Origin: Dipteronia dyeriana
Taxonomy: Eukaryota; Streptophyta; Magnoliopsida; Sapindales; Sapindaceae
Assembly: GCA_032871835.1 (NCBI GenBank)
Contig: CM065296.1
Span: forward strand, 630,001 to 694,000
Length of the DNA: 64,000 nt
Direction of reading: 5' to 3'
Under the pieces are notes generated by a model. The model ran no database searches and was not told the DNA's origin. It was given only the letters and a program-made list of their open reading frames with translations. The position numbers and the translations under genes were made by a program. Shown here one piece after another: positions 1 to 11,038 of the stretch (position 1 is its first letter; each line of letters begins with the position of its first letter).

Positions 1-309
1 ATCGAAAGATGAGAAATTGTAATGAAGAAGGAGATTCTCCACAGGCAATCGATAGCTGAAATAATAAATAATAAAAACAAACAATTAGTGAATGAAAAAT
101 AATACTAAAAAGAGACGATTTTTAATCCATTTTTTGGAGCGACGAAACTCACAGCCATTGTTTTGCTTATCCCGTGTCTGTTCTTATCGAATCTCCAGCT
201 CAATCATCTGCAGACTGCAATGGCGCACACACACGACACAACACAAAGTCGTAGAAGAGAAGACGCAAACTCTGTTTCTGTCCCTCGCTGTTTAGGATCC
301 GAAACTTCT

Positions 310-375
310 TACAAGGCTCCAGCCCAACTACGGCCCAACCCAACCCAAGCCCATTTCGTTTTCTTGGTCGGGCCC
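310..375. promoter_or_regulatory. Cluster of GGCCCA/TGGGCC (site II-like) motifs
   Basis: Several GCCCA and GGCCCA words lie within 65 bases, including a GGGCCC palindrome core near 372. Such site II clusters are common in proximal promoters of plant housekeeping genes. They may belong to a gene running leftwards out of the window: the minus strand has an ATG at 158 in a reasonable context, but that frame closes after 17 codons and I could not confirm an exon. The assignment is inference. Confidence 0.35.
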
Positions 376-1320
376 AGGAAAATCAATAATCGGTTTAAGT
401 GATTGATAACCATCTGATTCATGCCTGAGTGCAAAAAACAAGACGACATAAACCAATCAAAAACCCAAAATGGGACGGATTAAACCAAAAAAAAAATCAC
501 TGAGAAAAGGTTTTTGCAAAGTACGGTAATTTTTCAAAATGGGAACAGACCCATAAAATTTCTTCTACATATACAAGTAGCAGGAACTATCACACATCGA
601 TCCATCCATCTAACCAGAATTTTCTTCAAGAATTCATTATCAGCAACCCCATTTTTTTATTAACTAGAAATTCTTTCAGCGGCTACTTATTTGACATGGG
701 CAGTCATTTCTTGATTATAAATCGAACTATCATCAAGTAATGTGATTGTTTTGAGTACATATTAAAACCCATTTTGATGCTTATTTAAGGTTTGGTTTTA
801 ATCAGAAATGTATCTTCTTTTAAATACAAAAACAACTACCACCACGAAAATCAATTTACAAAAACATCAATGACCTCTCGATCCAGATTTAGCACCAAAA
901 GTAGACAAGAAAATAAATTGAAAAAGAAAAGTAACACAAGCACAGACGCAAATACAAACGATTACCCATTTCGCTAAACAGCAAAAGAAACGGAGTTGAA
1001 GTGGTCTGAGCACACCGTTGATTTTTCGAAAAGCCAAAATCAGAAAACCAATCAAAAACCCAAAATGGAAAAACCAATTAAACCGAAAAAACCGAAATCT
1101 AAAAACTTCAAACCACTTTCAGACTGGGTTTGATTTGGGTGTTGGTGGTTCTGGGTTTGATTTCGTGGAGGGTTTATGGGAGTTGGTAGCGACGACGACG
1201 ATTGGAGGGGTTTGATTTGGGTGTTGGGTCTGCTTGGTCTGGTCTTGGACTCTTGGTTTAGGCGATGGGAGAGGGAGGGTTTGCACAGAGAGAGATGGGA
1301 TTCAGGCGGTGTCTATGTAT
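376..1320. other. Intergenic, no gene recognised
   Basis: No exon structure is convincing here. A 23-base direct repeat occurs at 451-473 and 1046-1068. The stretch 1120-1310 is G/T-rich and codes for nothing recognisable. Confidence 0.4.
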
Positions 1321-1847
1321 TAGGGGCGGATATTAACTTACGATTCGAACCGTATTCGATTCGATTCGTAAGGGTAATTCGCTTTAAACCGGTTTAAAAA
1401 TTAGAAATTGAAATTTTTTTCGGTTTAAACCGGTTTTATTTTCTTAAAACCGGATTTGACCGAATAAACCGAGTATATAAATAAATAAAAAACAGAATAT
1501 ATTTAATATATTTAAGGGTAATATATTTTTAATTGATTTAATTTTTTTTAATATATTTTTAAGTTAGGTTTGATTTTGGCTTTTTAGTTATTTTAATGTC
1601 CAAAATTAGTATCCAATAATCCATTAATGATAAAAAAAAAAATCAAAAAGCCTATTAAGTTAGCCGGTTCATTAAGCCCAAAACCGAATTGAATCGAATC
1701 GATTAAAATAGGTTCAATTCAATTCGGTTCTCATTTCTTATTAGGTTCAAACCGATTGAACCGATTCAATTTTGGATGAATCGAAATATTTTATATTCAA
1801 TTGGGTTTGATCTAAAATCGAATCGAATCGAACTATGTCCACCCCTA
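1321..1847. mobile_element. hAT-type MITE
   Basis: The element begins TAGGGGCGGATAT and ends ATGTCCACCCCTA, so its ends are near-perfect inverted repeats (TAGGGGYGGAYAT). The interior is rich in AACCGG and AATCGAATCG words, as in common plant hAT MITEs. It has no coding capacity. The flanks resemble each other (CTATGTAT and CTAATATG), but no clean 8-base target duplication remains, so the insertion is probably old. Confidence 0.65.
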
Positions 1848-1865
1848 CTAATATGTATGTTTGTA

Positions 1866-2070
1866 ATTATTATTATTATTTTTTGAAGCATTGAGGGTAA
1901 AATGCTTGTCCTGTACATGGGACAAGTCTGGCCAGGAACAGTTTTTTGTATTTTTTTATCCCGGTTGTCTCGTTACTTTTTGTTCCATACTTAAAACACG
2001 TCAAATGTGGAATAAGAAAAAATTGTCTTACATTGTCCCGCCTTATTCCACATACCAAACGTACCCTTAA
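1866..2070. repeat. MITE fragment, same family as 6505-6832
   Basis: The right end reads, on the minus strand, as a GTTTGGTATG terminus followed by a GGACAATGT...TTCTTATTC block. The same block recurs at the right end of the 6505-6832 repeat. The left half appears truncated against the neighbouring hAT MITE. Confidence 0.4.
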
Positions 2071-2189
2071 CTACAAATCTAATGATTATATATTAAGTAT
2101 ACTAGTATACTCTAATAAAAAACAATTGACTGGTAGTTGTAAAACTGTCATGTAGTAGAGGTTTCAACTTTTTCAAGTGATCAAAAAAG

Positions 2190-2418
2190 CATGGTGTTGT
2201 TTGGTTGCAGCGGTAGAATAATAATTGAAAAGGTAATGGAAATGAGAATTAATATGGAAAGGAATGAACAATTGATTCTTTTATTTTTTTGGGACTATAG
2301 AATTAGTATCTAAATCAATATTATTTTGTTTGGTTAACAACCGATTGGAATAGAATTATAGGTAATTTGACCATAAATTACATATTATGGATAATAATAA
2401 CAAAATATTAAAGTATAT

Positions 2419-2457
<39 letters not shown>

Positions 2458-2520
2458 TAATGTAATTAATAATAAATTTTATATTTTCAAATACAAAAAA
2501 TTTATGTAAATTTTTTAAAT
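2190..2520. mobile_element. Partial GGAAT-family MITE with TA-repeat core
   Basis: It starts with a TGTTTGGTTG-type end followed by repeated GGAATG-like words, then TGTTTGGTTAACAAC, then a TATATA core at 2423-2452. Base for base this follows the left arm of the much larger element at 41380-50245. No right end is visible, so the copy is truncated or very diverged. Confidence 0.55.
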
Positions 2521-2625
2521 AGGTAACTCTATAAAATAAGTGGTATTATCAGTTTAGTTCCAGTTTTAGGGAAAAATCAACATTTTAAGCATGTTTGTTT
2601 TTTTAGGACCCTTAGACCCAATTTG

Positions 2626-3373
2626 ACATTGCTTCCCTAGCTGTTTTTGAGGCCAAAAGTGGTTTTGCACCAAAGACAGGGTGTTTGGTAAAATCACGGG
2701 GAAGTGCTTTTGGTAACTTTTAACTTCTCCTAACTGAGTTTTTGAGAAGCTACCAATACATGTTTTTGGATTTTGGTTTTTGGTTTATCCTTTTAGAAAA
2801 CGCGCTATAATGATATTAAATGAAATGTTACTAATTTTCCATCTTTGTCATTGCCTTTAACGAAATTTAATAAAAAAAATGGACTTGTATTTCTGTACAA
2901 AAAAAAAATGTTGACATAACTGTATAAAAAAATTTGGGATAATTAATTCAATAAAGTACAATAAAAATGAAATAAAAAAATAAATAGAATAAAATAAAGA
3001 AATAAAGAAATAAAGAAATGGGGCTAATTAATTAAATAAAGTAGAATAAAAAATAGAGCTAATTAATTCAATAAAGTACCATAATTATATAACACTTTAA
3101 CATTAAACACAAATAAATAAGAAAAATGTAACGTATAGCACATTAATACCATTTAGATATCTATATCCTTTTAGTAATTTTACACGCTCACAACACTTTT
3201 TATTTCAGTTTACCAAACACATTGAAATTGCTTTTAGTTCTCACAACACTTTTGAAAATCAGTTTACCAAACACTCAGCTGATTATTCCCACAGCAATTC
3301 TAAAAGCAATTCCCCCCACAGCAATTTCAAAAGCACTTCTCCCCACAGCACAGCAATACCAAACTGGGCTTTA
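2626..3373. mobile_element. PIF/Harbinger-like MITE
   Basis: The left end (CCCAATTTGACATTGCTTCCC) and the reverse complement of the right end (CCCAGTTTGGTATTGCTG) form long imperfect inverted repeats. Both are followed inside by AAAAGTG/AAAAGCAC and CAGCAATT-type words. TTA-like triplets abut both ends, as expected for a PIF-type target. No coding capacity; the interior is AT-rich. Confidence 0.6.
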
Positions 3374-3795
3374 GTCTCTCACTTTTCATAAATACATCAA
3401 TTTGATTCATCTAATACTAATTTTGACGGTCAAACATGACAAAAAATACAAATCGACCATTTTACTCTTTATAATTAATTATTAAAAAATCAATTATTAA
3501 AAAAAAGCTAAAGTGAAAAGAAAAATAAAATAAATAAATGAAACAGTCAAAACTAATTTTTATTCGCTTTTTATTAAAAAAAAAACAGTATAAAATTAAA
3601 ATCTGAGTTTTTTGTAAAAGAAAATGAAGAGAAAATAAAATCAATTAAAAAAAAAAGAGTTAGAAACAAAAAAAAAAGTGTGGAGATCTACGTCCATAAA
3701 GAAACAGAGTTCATAATTTTATTTTTTTCAAGAAAAAAACCTCTAAAGATCTTGTCATTATCAAATTCACATAATTATCATTTCGATTCAACACT
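3374..3795. other. AT-rich intergenic stretch, nothing recognised
   Basis: Homopolymer-rich A/T sequence with no supported gene or repeat boundary. Confidence 0.4.
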
Positions 3796-3796
3796 A

Positions 3797-5141
3797 ACGA
3801 TGGTATATTTAATTAGGATTCTTGAAGACATTTAAAGACATTTTTTAAATGACAAATTTTTATGGATTTCTACAAACTTTTATAAATCCATATGGACTTT
3901 CATTGATTTATTTAGATATTTATCGCAAACTTTTATAGATTTATTTAGACATTTATCTCAGAATTTTATGGATTTTTTTGTTTCAGACTTCTATTATACA
4001 TAGATTGATTGAGACATTCAAATACAATTTATACTAAACATGTAAGAAAATTAACTAACCATCTAATAGATATCATCACGGAACTATTTAAAACAAATTT
4101 AAGTATGAACTAAAAAAATATGAATTAAAATGATTCTCATTCTATAAATAGATATATGAACCAAAAAAGAAGTAAAATTTTCATTCGCACTATAGTATAA
4201 AGAACATTAAATTAAATAATATAAACGATGAAAGAATATAAACAAACAATAATTGACTAATTGAATAACCAAACAAACAATAATAAAACATTTGTATATT
4301 CAACTAATCATATAAACAAATAATAATCAACTAATTGAATAACCAAGCAAATATATATATATATATAGTGTTTGAAAAAAGCATAACCCTAAACCAAACC
4401 TTGTCACAATTGACCACCCTTTGATCCACGATTTTTAATTAATTCTCTACAACTTCAATTCCTACAAAATTTGATATGGATAATCTAGACATATAGGGTA
4501 TATTACGGTAAAATTATCCATTTATTCCATGATTATTTGTATATGAAAACATTCATTTTTTTTCTTGTTTCTTGAATTTGTCCAACAAAAATCAATATTG
4601 ACCTTTGTTCACCCCAAAATTTATAACATTTTTTATAATTATTTATAAATCATAAAATTTTACAGATTAACATTAAACATAACATTCTATCTACATATTA
4701 TTTTTGTTATACTTTTCTAGATAGAAAAATTCACCCAAATAAATTTACGAATTTTGACAATTTGTTAAAATAAAGGAGATCCAACAAGCTTATGTATATT
4801 TCGAAAGATAAAGTCCACCAAAATCTGTGGGGAGAAGGCTGAACTTGTTATGGCATTTGATATTCATACTTCTCACCATCAAGTCCACCAAAATCTATGA
4901 CTTAATAAAATCCTTTAAAATCTTATCCCAATTGAATACACTTTGATTTTTGTAGACATTTTTAATGTCTCAGTTCAGTATTCCTGGATTTGGAAAAACT
5001 CTTTAAAATTCTATAGAAATCCGAATTGAATATCAATGGATTAATATAGACTCTTTTAAAGTATTTAAATATCCAAATTGAATACACCAGATTTATTAAG
5101 TCTTTAAATGTCCTCGAGAATCCTAATTCAATACATCCCCT
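3797..5141. mobile_element. Non-autonomous TIR element
   Basis: The left end carries AATTAGGATTCTTGAAGACA and the reverse complement of the right end carries AATTAGGATTCTCGAGGACA, both followed by TTTAAAGAC. This gives about 35 bases of inverted repeat. The interior has further diverged copies of GACATTTAAA and AATCCATNGA words. There is no transposase. The family could be Mutator-like or a PIF-type MITE; I saw no clear target duplication. Confidence 0.5.
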
Positions 5142-6504
5142 AAAAACCTTCCATTCAGCTAACGAACTCACCTTCCATCCAGCTAACAAAATCAAACCCA
5201 TAACACCATTCAACACCCACAAACCCGGAACAATTAGAACACCAAGAAACCAAGAACACCTAGAACCATGAAACTACCACATCAATTTATCACTACCGCC
5301 ACCACAAAACATAAAAGAGTATGTTTTTTCCTTACTCTTTTCTTTGTTTTTAATACAAGTAATTTCTCTATTTCATGTTTAGATACAAGAGTATTAGTAT
5401 AAAGCTTGAAAGTGATTCAGTTTTAATAGTATAAAGCTTTCAGTTAAAATTTGGGTAATTCTCTAATGCAAACAATTTTAAATCCACATAATTCATATAT
5501 TGATAAAATTTGATGAGATTTTTTGTGTAAAAGTAACAATTTTTTTTTAAACAACATATATTGATGAAGGCAAAAAACAACCTAAAAACAACAAGATAAA
5601 AGGTAAACATCCTGCCTAGAAAACCAAAAGAAGCCAGCCGGTGGCAACACGAAAGCAAAGAAAGACAACGGCCAATGACAACATGAAAGCGAAGAAAGAC
5701 AACAGCTAAAGAGAAATTCCACCAAAGAAACAACACCAGCCCAGAACCGAAAGTAAGGCAAAAGAAAAACAAGACGGCCACAGGTCTGAGATCACACAAA
5801 ACAGAGCAGGACAAGAGCCAAGTAGAGCAACTAACAACCCGAAGAACAGATAACACCACCATACCAGAGCAAAAACAAGCCAGAGAAGAACCAGCAAAAA
5901 AGGAAATTTGAAATATGCTTGGGAAATTATGTAAAATGTTTTAGGATACAAAAATTATTACATAGAAAGTTTGTACAAAAGTTGTCTCTAAACCAAGAGC
6001 AAGAAATAAACCCCTATTCCACCATCCTTATAATAATCCATATATCATCAACATTGATCATTTACCATAACTAATAACCTTAGCCATATCAATAACACAG
6101 ACATATACCATACTTTTAGTCTCATATCATGTACTACAATCATAAGTATTATAAAGTTCCAAAAAAATGGGTATAAGTTATGGCGGTCCGTGGAACTTTC
6201 TCTGTCGTTCTGACGGTCCGTGGTTTTTTATCCGATTTGGGTTTTTCACCTATATATTGTGTTTGTGGTTGGATTATTTTCTCTTATCTATTTTTTTTTC
6301 TGTTATAGACGTTATTAATTGCTATGAGTTATGAGTGTATACTAAGTACGACGCTTCTGCGTTCATCTGTTCTGGAATCATCCCCAATGGTGAGTTTGAC
6401 ACGAAGATGGGACAAGACAAGGTGAGACAGGACTGAGCAGGACATTGGACATGTTGTTCTATGTTGTGTTTAGAATGTCTGGACAAAACTATAAACTGTA
6501 CTGT
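5142..6504. other. Intergenic; possible LINE 3' remnant on the minus strand
   Basis: From about 5540 to 5930 the plus strand is A/C-rich. Its complement contains a T/G-rich open stretch without recognisable domains, ending in TTTTTTGCCTTCATCAATATA. That texture resembles the 3' end of plant LINEs, but I saw no reverse transcriptase or endonuclease motif. The rest is AT-rich with no supported gene. Confidence 0.25.
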
Positions 6505-6832
6505 TATGCGTTTGGTATGGCTGGAACATGAGATTCAAATGACCATAGTACCCCTTATATATATATAACAACATAGACTATAATATTATATAACAATATT
6601 TATATATCATTTTCAAACAATTACAATCTTATCCAATAAATTATATATAATATAAATATAATATATATATATATATATATAAATAGATCTTTTCGACACT
6701 TGTCCCATGTCCTAGGGTCTTGGGTGAGACAGATTTTTATGATTTTTATCTCATCTTATCTTATGTTAAGGACGTAGAATAAGAATAAATTATCTCACAT
6801 TATCCTGTTCTGTCCTGCATACCGAACCCACA
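6505..6832. repeat. Small MITE-like repeat
   Basis: The left side has GTTTGGTATGGCTGGAACA. The reverse complement of the right side has GGTTCGGTATGCAGGACAGA, giving imperfect inverted ends. The right arm shares an AATGTGAGATAATTTATTC-like block with 1866-2070. The core is a TATATA tract (6655-6682). Confidence 0.4.
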
Positions 6833-6904
6833 CCAACAGTAAAAATATAAATTATTTGAATTTGTCGTAGGTTCACGTCATTAAAAAATAAATGATAAAA
6901 TCTT

Positions 6905-7180
6905 GATTTCTATAAATAGCACGTCACGGGAAAAAAACCGAGAAAAAAAAAAGTAATAATTTGGCGCTCATATTTTGTACTGTAACGAAACGTACTTACC
7001 TAAACTGAGAAAGTCAGCGTACTTCACGGGTGTGTGTCATCCGTATACATTTATGATACGTGGCGCGAAAATGGAAACAGAAACTTTTTGATGCCCTCTT
7101 TTTTTTTTCTTTTTAAAATCAATTAAAAATCGCAATTGCGTGCGATGGCGACCTGTTTTCGAAAATAAACAAAACAAATA
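6905..7180 (+). promoter_or_regulatory. Putative promoter of the PHD-finger gene
   Basis: A TATAAATAG box lies at 6911-6919, followed at once by CACGTCAC (an ACGT-core motif). Downstream, near 7053-7065, TACGTGGCGCGAAAA joins an ACGTGGC element to a GGCGCGAAA word, the consensus E2F site read on the other strand. A second GGCGC word lies at 6963. A start near 6945 would give a noncoding first exon ending at the GT donor at 7246. The start site is inferred, not observed. Confidence 0.4.
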
Positions 7181-7935
7181 ATACGAACAGTACAGTTCAA
7201 AACAGCATAGCAAATCACAAAAAAGAAAAGAAAATCTAATTCAAGGTAACTAAATCTCGATCCAGAGTTTCTATTACTATTTATTACGAGTTTATGCTCT
7301 CTGTTTTCTTCTAATTATTATTATTATTTTTAATGTTTCGATTGTTCTAGTGATGGTTTATCTTCAATCAGTGTATAATATCGTTTTCCTTTTGTTTTAA
7401 TAATCTGTTTTTTTTTTTTAGAGTTCAAGTGAGCATGTATGTTTTTGACTTAAAACAGTGACGAATTTTGTAGTTATTTTTCGAAAAATTCCAATCATTT
7501 GCAGTTCGGTTTATAGCAGTAAAGTTTGATCAGTTGATCTATTTTGGATGTGAATTGATTTTGTTCATGTTTGATTACAATTGTTTGAGTATTCGAAGTA
7601 GGAGTTTTGTTTTTCTGCAACTTTTTTGCTATTTTATCAACTCTGTTTTTATTTTTCAATCAAAGTAAAAAAAAAATTACAACTTTTGTTTTTCGCTGTT
7701 TTATTAACACTATTTTTAACTTTATAAAATATATATAAATTTAATGTATGGTTATTGATATAGATGGTCATTTTAATTGCATATGTAAATATTTTACTCT
7801 TTTTTTGGTGTAAAACGAATACCTGGTTGCTGATTTATTGATTGTCATTGAATAAATTCAATTCTGTAAATTTTCGTTATATATGGTGGTTTTATCTGCA
7901 ATTGTTGAACTCAATTCTGTGATTTTGGTGCAGAA

Positions 7936-10395
7936 ATGTTGGTTCAGAGTTCTGCCCCAAGCTTGGTTGAGGCAGCGATGCCTTTTGCTTTGAATCTTGG
8001 GAAACGAGACTTATTGTGTGAATGGGTGCCTGCAAAAACATGGCATGATAGTTCAGATCGTGGGAAACTTCCTACGGATGGATCGGAGCTATTGACTGCT
8101 GATAGTGTATGCACAAATTCTGGAATGAATTTGGCGCGCAAGCGAAGGAAACTCCAGAAGAATTCCACAATGATATTTCCAGTTGAGGCGGAATTAGATG
8201 AAGTGTCTGTATGTTCAGTCAAGAAGGGTCCTTCAGAAACTGTAGTTGTTCTTGGAAATAGTGTTGTTACAGCTCCTGCTACATCTACAGAGGCATGTAA
8301 TAGAGGTTTTGGCTTTTCTAATGCATTTGCTCATTCACAAAGGCTTGATGATGATCCTTGCTTGGGAGCTAAATGCTGTAGGAGTTTTGATGATGAATCT
8401 GAATCGCAGATTGTAGGATCGGATAAGGAGCATAGATGCAATAGTATATGTTTATCCCAGTCAGGGGTAGAAGTTGGTTTCTGCAACAAGCTGAATGAAG
8501 TTAATGGCATTTCCAAGGACCCTGTTTTTTATGTTTTGGGGTTGGAGGTGTCTTGTAAGCTGTGCGGTAATTCAGGAAATACTCTAAATATGTTGCTTTG
8601 CGATCATTGCGATGAGGCATTTCATACATCTTGCTGCAATCCCAGGAAAGAGATACTGCCAACTGACAGTTGGTTTTGTCATCACTGCTCGAACTTAAAT
8701 TGTAAAGTTTCGCTAGAGAATTCTTTTCTGAAATCTTCCGGCATTAGTTGGAGCAAAGCAATATCTAGATTTGAAATGGGGCCAATAGCATTGATGTTGA
8801 AATACCCTGAGCCACATAATTCTCGAGTTAGAATTGGTGAATCTTTTCAAGCAGAAGTTCCTGATTGGTCCGAGCAAATTTCTAGGTATGTCATATTTGG
8901 GGCTGAATTCATAGGTTTCTGGTTGTTGGATGTACTTATAATTTTGTTTAGTATTGTGGTAGTTTAAGATTTAATAACTCCTATGTCTTAAGCTTCACAT
9001 ATATATGTATTCTATAATGAAAGGAGTTATGATGGAATCTGACATGTAGGCATCTACTTCCACTGCAGCCATATGATGGTCACTTGCTTGAAATGGATTT
9101 AATACTCTGTTTTCATTTTAAGTTTGTTTCTTTGTATTGCAGTGATGTTGATTGCATTGGTGACCCAGTGGAAATGGATCCGGTCGAGGCTGTTGGTTTA
9201 AAGGTAAGGAATGTGTTTAGAAATGGTATAGGAAGAAATCAGAATGACTCATTATGAGAAAAAAAAATCTTGAAAGGAAAACATGAGTTGAAGTTTGAGA
9301 ATGTGTTGCTTTCAGTTATTTGGTCACAATAAGAAGAGTTTTAAAACTATGTCGTCGATAGCAATATGTCAATATCGTAACCGTTTTAGAGATTGGATGA
9401 CATTGCAAAAGTTTCTGAGAGATTGTTTACTGATGTACTTCCGAATGCATTTCGGGAATAGTTTATTTTATATATTTTGTTTTCGAGATGAGAAATAGTA
9501 AATGGCCCTAAATGTTTTGTTTTCTTTTTGAAATAATGCTCGGTTTGTAAAGATTTCCCTAAATCATGACCATCAGGTTTGCTTTTCGGATCAGTCTTCC
9601 AAGCATGAGTATGTGAGTAATTGGCTCCAGTGTCGAGAAGTTTTGCATAGTGATACAAGTGAAAGTGTTGAAGAAACCATATGCGGGAAGTGGCGACGGT
9701 ATTGATAATTATGTTTGTGCTTAATTTTTGAGTTGTTCTTGTGGGGTAGATTGTAGCCTTTTATCCATTATTATATGCAATTATGCATACCAGGAAATTT
9801 GTAAATTATTTTAGACCGCTCTTGTCTAGTATACTATTTAGTGGGGGAAGTTAAAGTAAAGTCTTTGGTGTTACAGGGCGCCATTCTATGAAGTCCAAAC
9901 CCATGACTGGGACTGTTCCTGTTCTGTTCGTTGGGACCCATGCCATTCTGACTGTGCTGTCCCTCAGGTGAATTTTGATTTTATGTTTTATGTTCTTGTA
10001 TACTTTTTTATTCAGATTAGGTGTTATTTGGTATATCTTGCAAGATTTCTTACCATTGTGTTAGAGATTTTGGGTTCAATTCTCATTCACACCAGTGAGA
10101 ATATATTTTATCAACTTGGTACATATATGCCATATCAAATTTGTGTTTTTGCATCTCACTATGCACGAATTTGGGTTATTTTCTGGTTTCTCCAGGAGTT
10201 GGAGACATCCCAAGTTCTAAAACATGTGAAGTATGTTGATCAGGTATGTTCACCATTTTTGCACATCGGATTTGTTTATATTGATTCATTCTTCCCCTTT
10301 TTAACTTCCATTCAATTGCATTAGATGTGTATTTTTTATTTTACATTTTTTCAACTCCTGCACAGCTGAGATCTCGTCTTGTTGTTAAGAGTTGA
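7936..10395 (+). CDS. PHD-finger nuclear protein, 433 aa, 6 coding exons
   Basis: Coding exons: 7936-8885, 9143-9203, 9577-9698, 9877-9967, 10196-10243 and 10366-10395. All introns are GT-AG and phases join without a break. A noncoding first exon ends at 7245, with a leader intron at 7246-7933. A basic patch (KRRK, about residues 69-72) is a likely nuclear signal. A C4HC3 PHD finger spans about residues 207-251 (CKLC, CDHC, HTSC, CHHC). The C-terminus carries the block seen in an uncharacterised plant PHD family: APFYEVQTHDWDCSCSV, then WDP, DCAVPQELET and LRSRL. PHD fingers usually read histone H3 tails, so a chromatin role is likely but inferred. The protein stops just after LRSRL, where I remember relatives continuing with a short basic tail; that tail may be missing here. 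The gene converges on CRY3. Confidence 0.88.
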
Positions 10396-11038
10396 TAACT
10401 TGATTCTCATAACTAGATAACTGGCGTTCTCAGTAATTTCATGTAAGTTTCGATATTGGTCCTATACTCCGATTACACTGAAGCTTAACATCAAAAGATT
10501 TCTATTACGATGAACTTGTTTTCTTTTATCCAGTTTATTGGCACACAACTGTACACACAAGAAGAATAGCCACACACCTGTACACACAAGAAGGATGAAC
10601 TTGTTTTCTTTTATCCAGTTTATTGGCACACACCTGTACAGACAAGAAGAATCGTCACACACCTGTACACACAAGAATCGCCGGGAATTCGAAAAAGGAA
10701 TCCTCTGACCATTCTTTGATGCAGCATCCACTGAATCTCTGATCATTCTTTGATGCAGCATAGCATAAGCAGCTGGAGCAATAAGTATTGTCATCTGCTA
10801 TTGTGGAATTTTTTTAAAATTGATTTTTCTTTTCTTTTTATAATGGTATGTTTCAGTAAATTCCCCTTGATTATTGGGGGTAACGATTGTATTAACAAAA
10901 TTATTTGGTTTAAAAATTATTCATTATTGTACATATTCCCATTACTCTCATATTGCAATGAAAATAAAATAACAAAAGGATCACTCTGTTTCAGTGTTTC
11001 CACAACATTACATAATAAACACTTAATCCCGACTTAGG
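10396..11038. repeat. Intergenic region between convergent genes with two tandem duplications
   Basis: An 85-base unit starting GATGAACTTGTTTTC occurs twice in tandem (10509-10593 and 10594-10678). Inside it, CACACCTGTACACACAAGAA is itself repeated. A separate 34-base unit (CTCTGACCATTCTTTGATGC...) is doubled at 10703-10736 and 10737-10770. This holds the 3' flanks of the PHD gene (+) and CRY3 (-). AATAAA-like words at 10968 and 11012 are on the plus strand only. Confidence 0.55.

Noticed and set aside
158..300. Possible first exon of a leftward gene (ATG at 158, minus strand)
   Set aside because: The frame closes after 17 codons and no plausible donor was seen; the window ends before it can be judged.
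5440..5951. Minus-strand 140- and 81-codon open frames rich in Leu, Phe, Val, Cys
   Set aside because: They arise because the plus strand is A/C-rich. There are no splice sites, domains or start context; they look like membrane proteins only because of composition.
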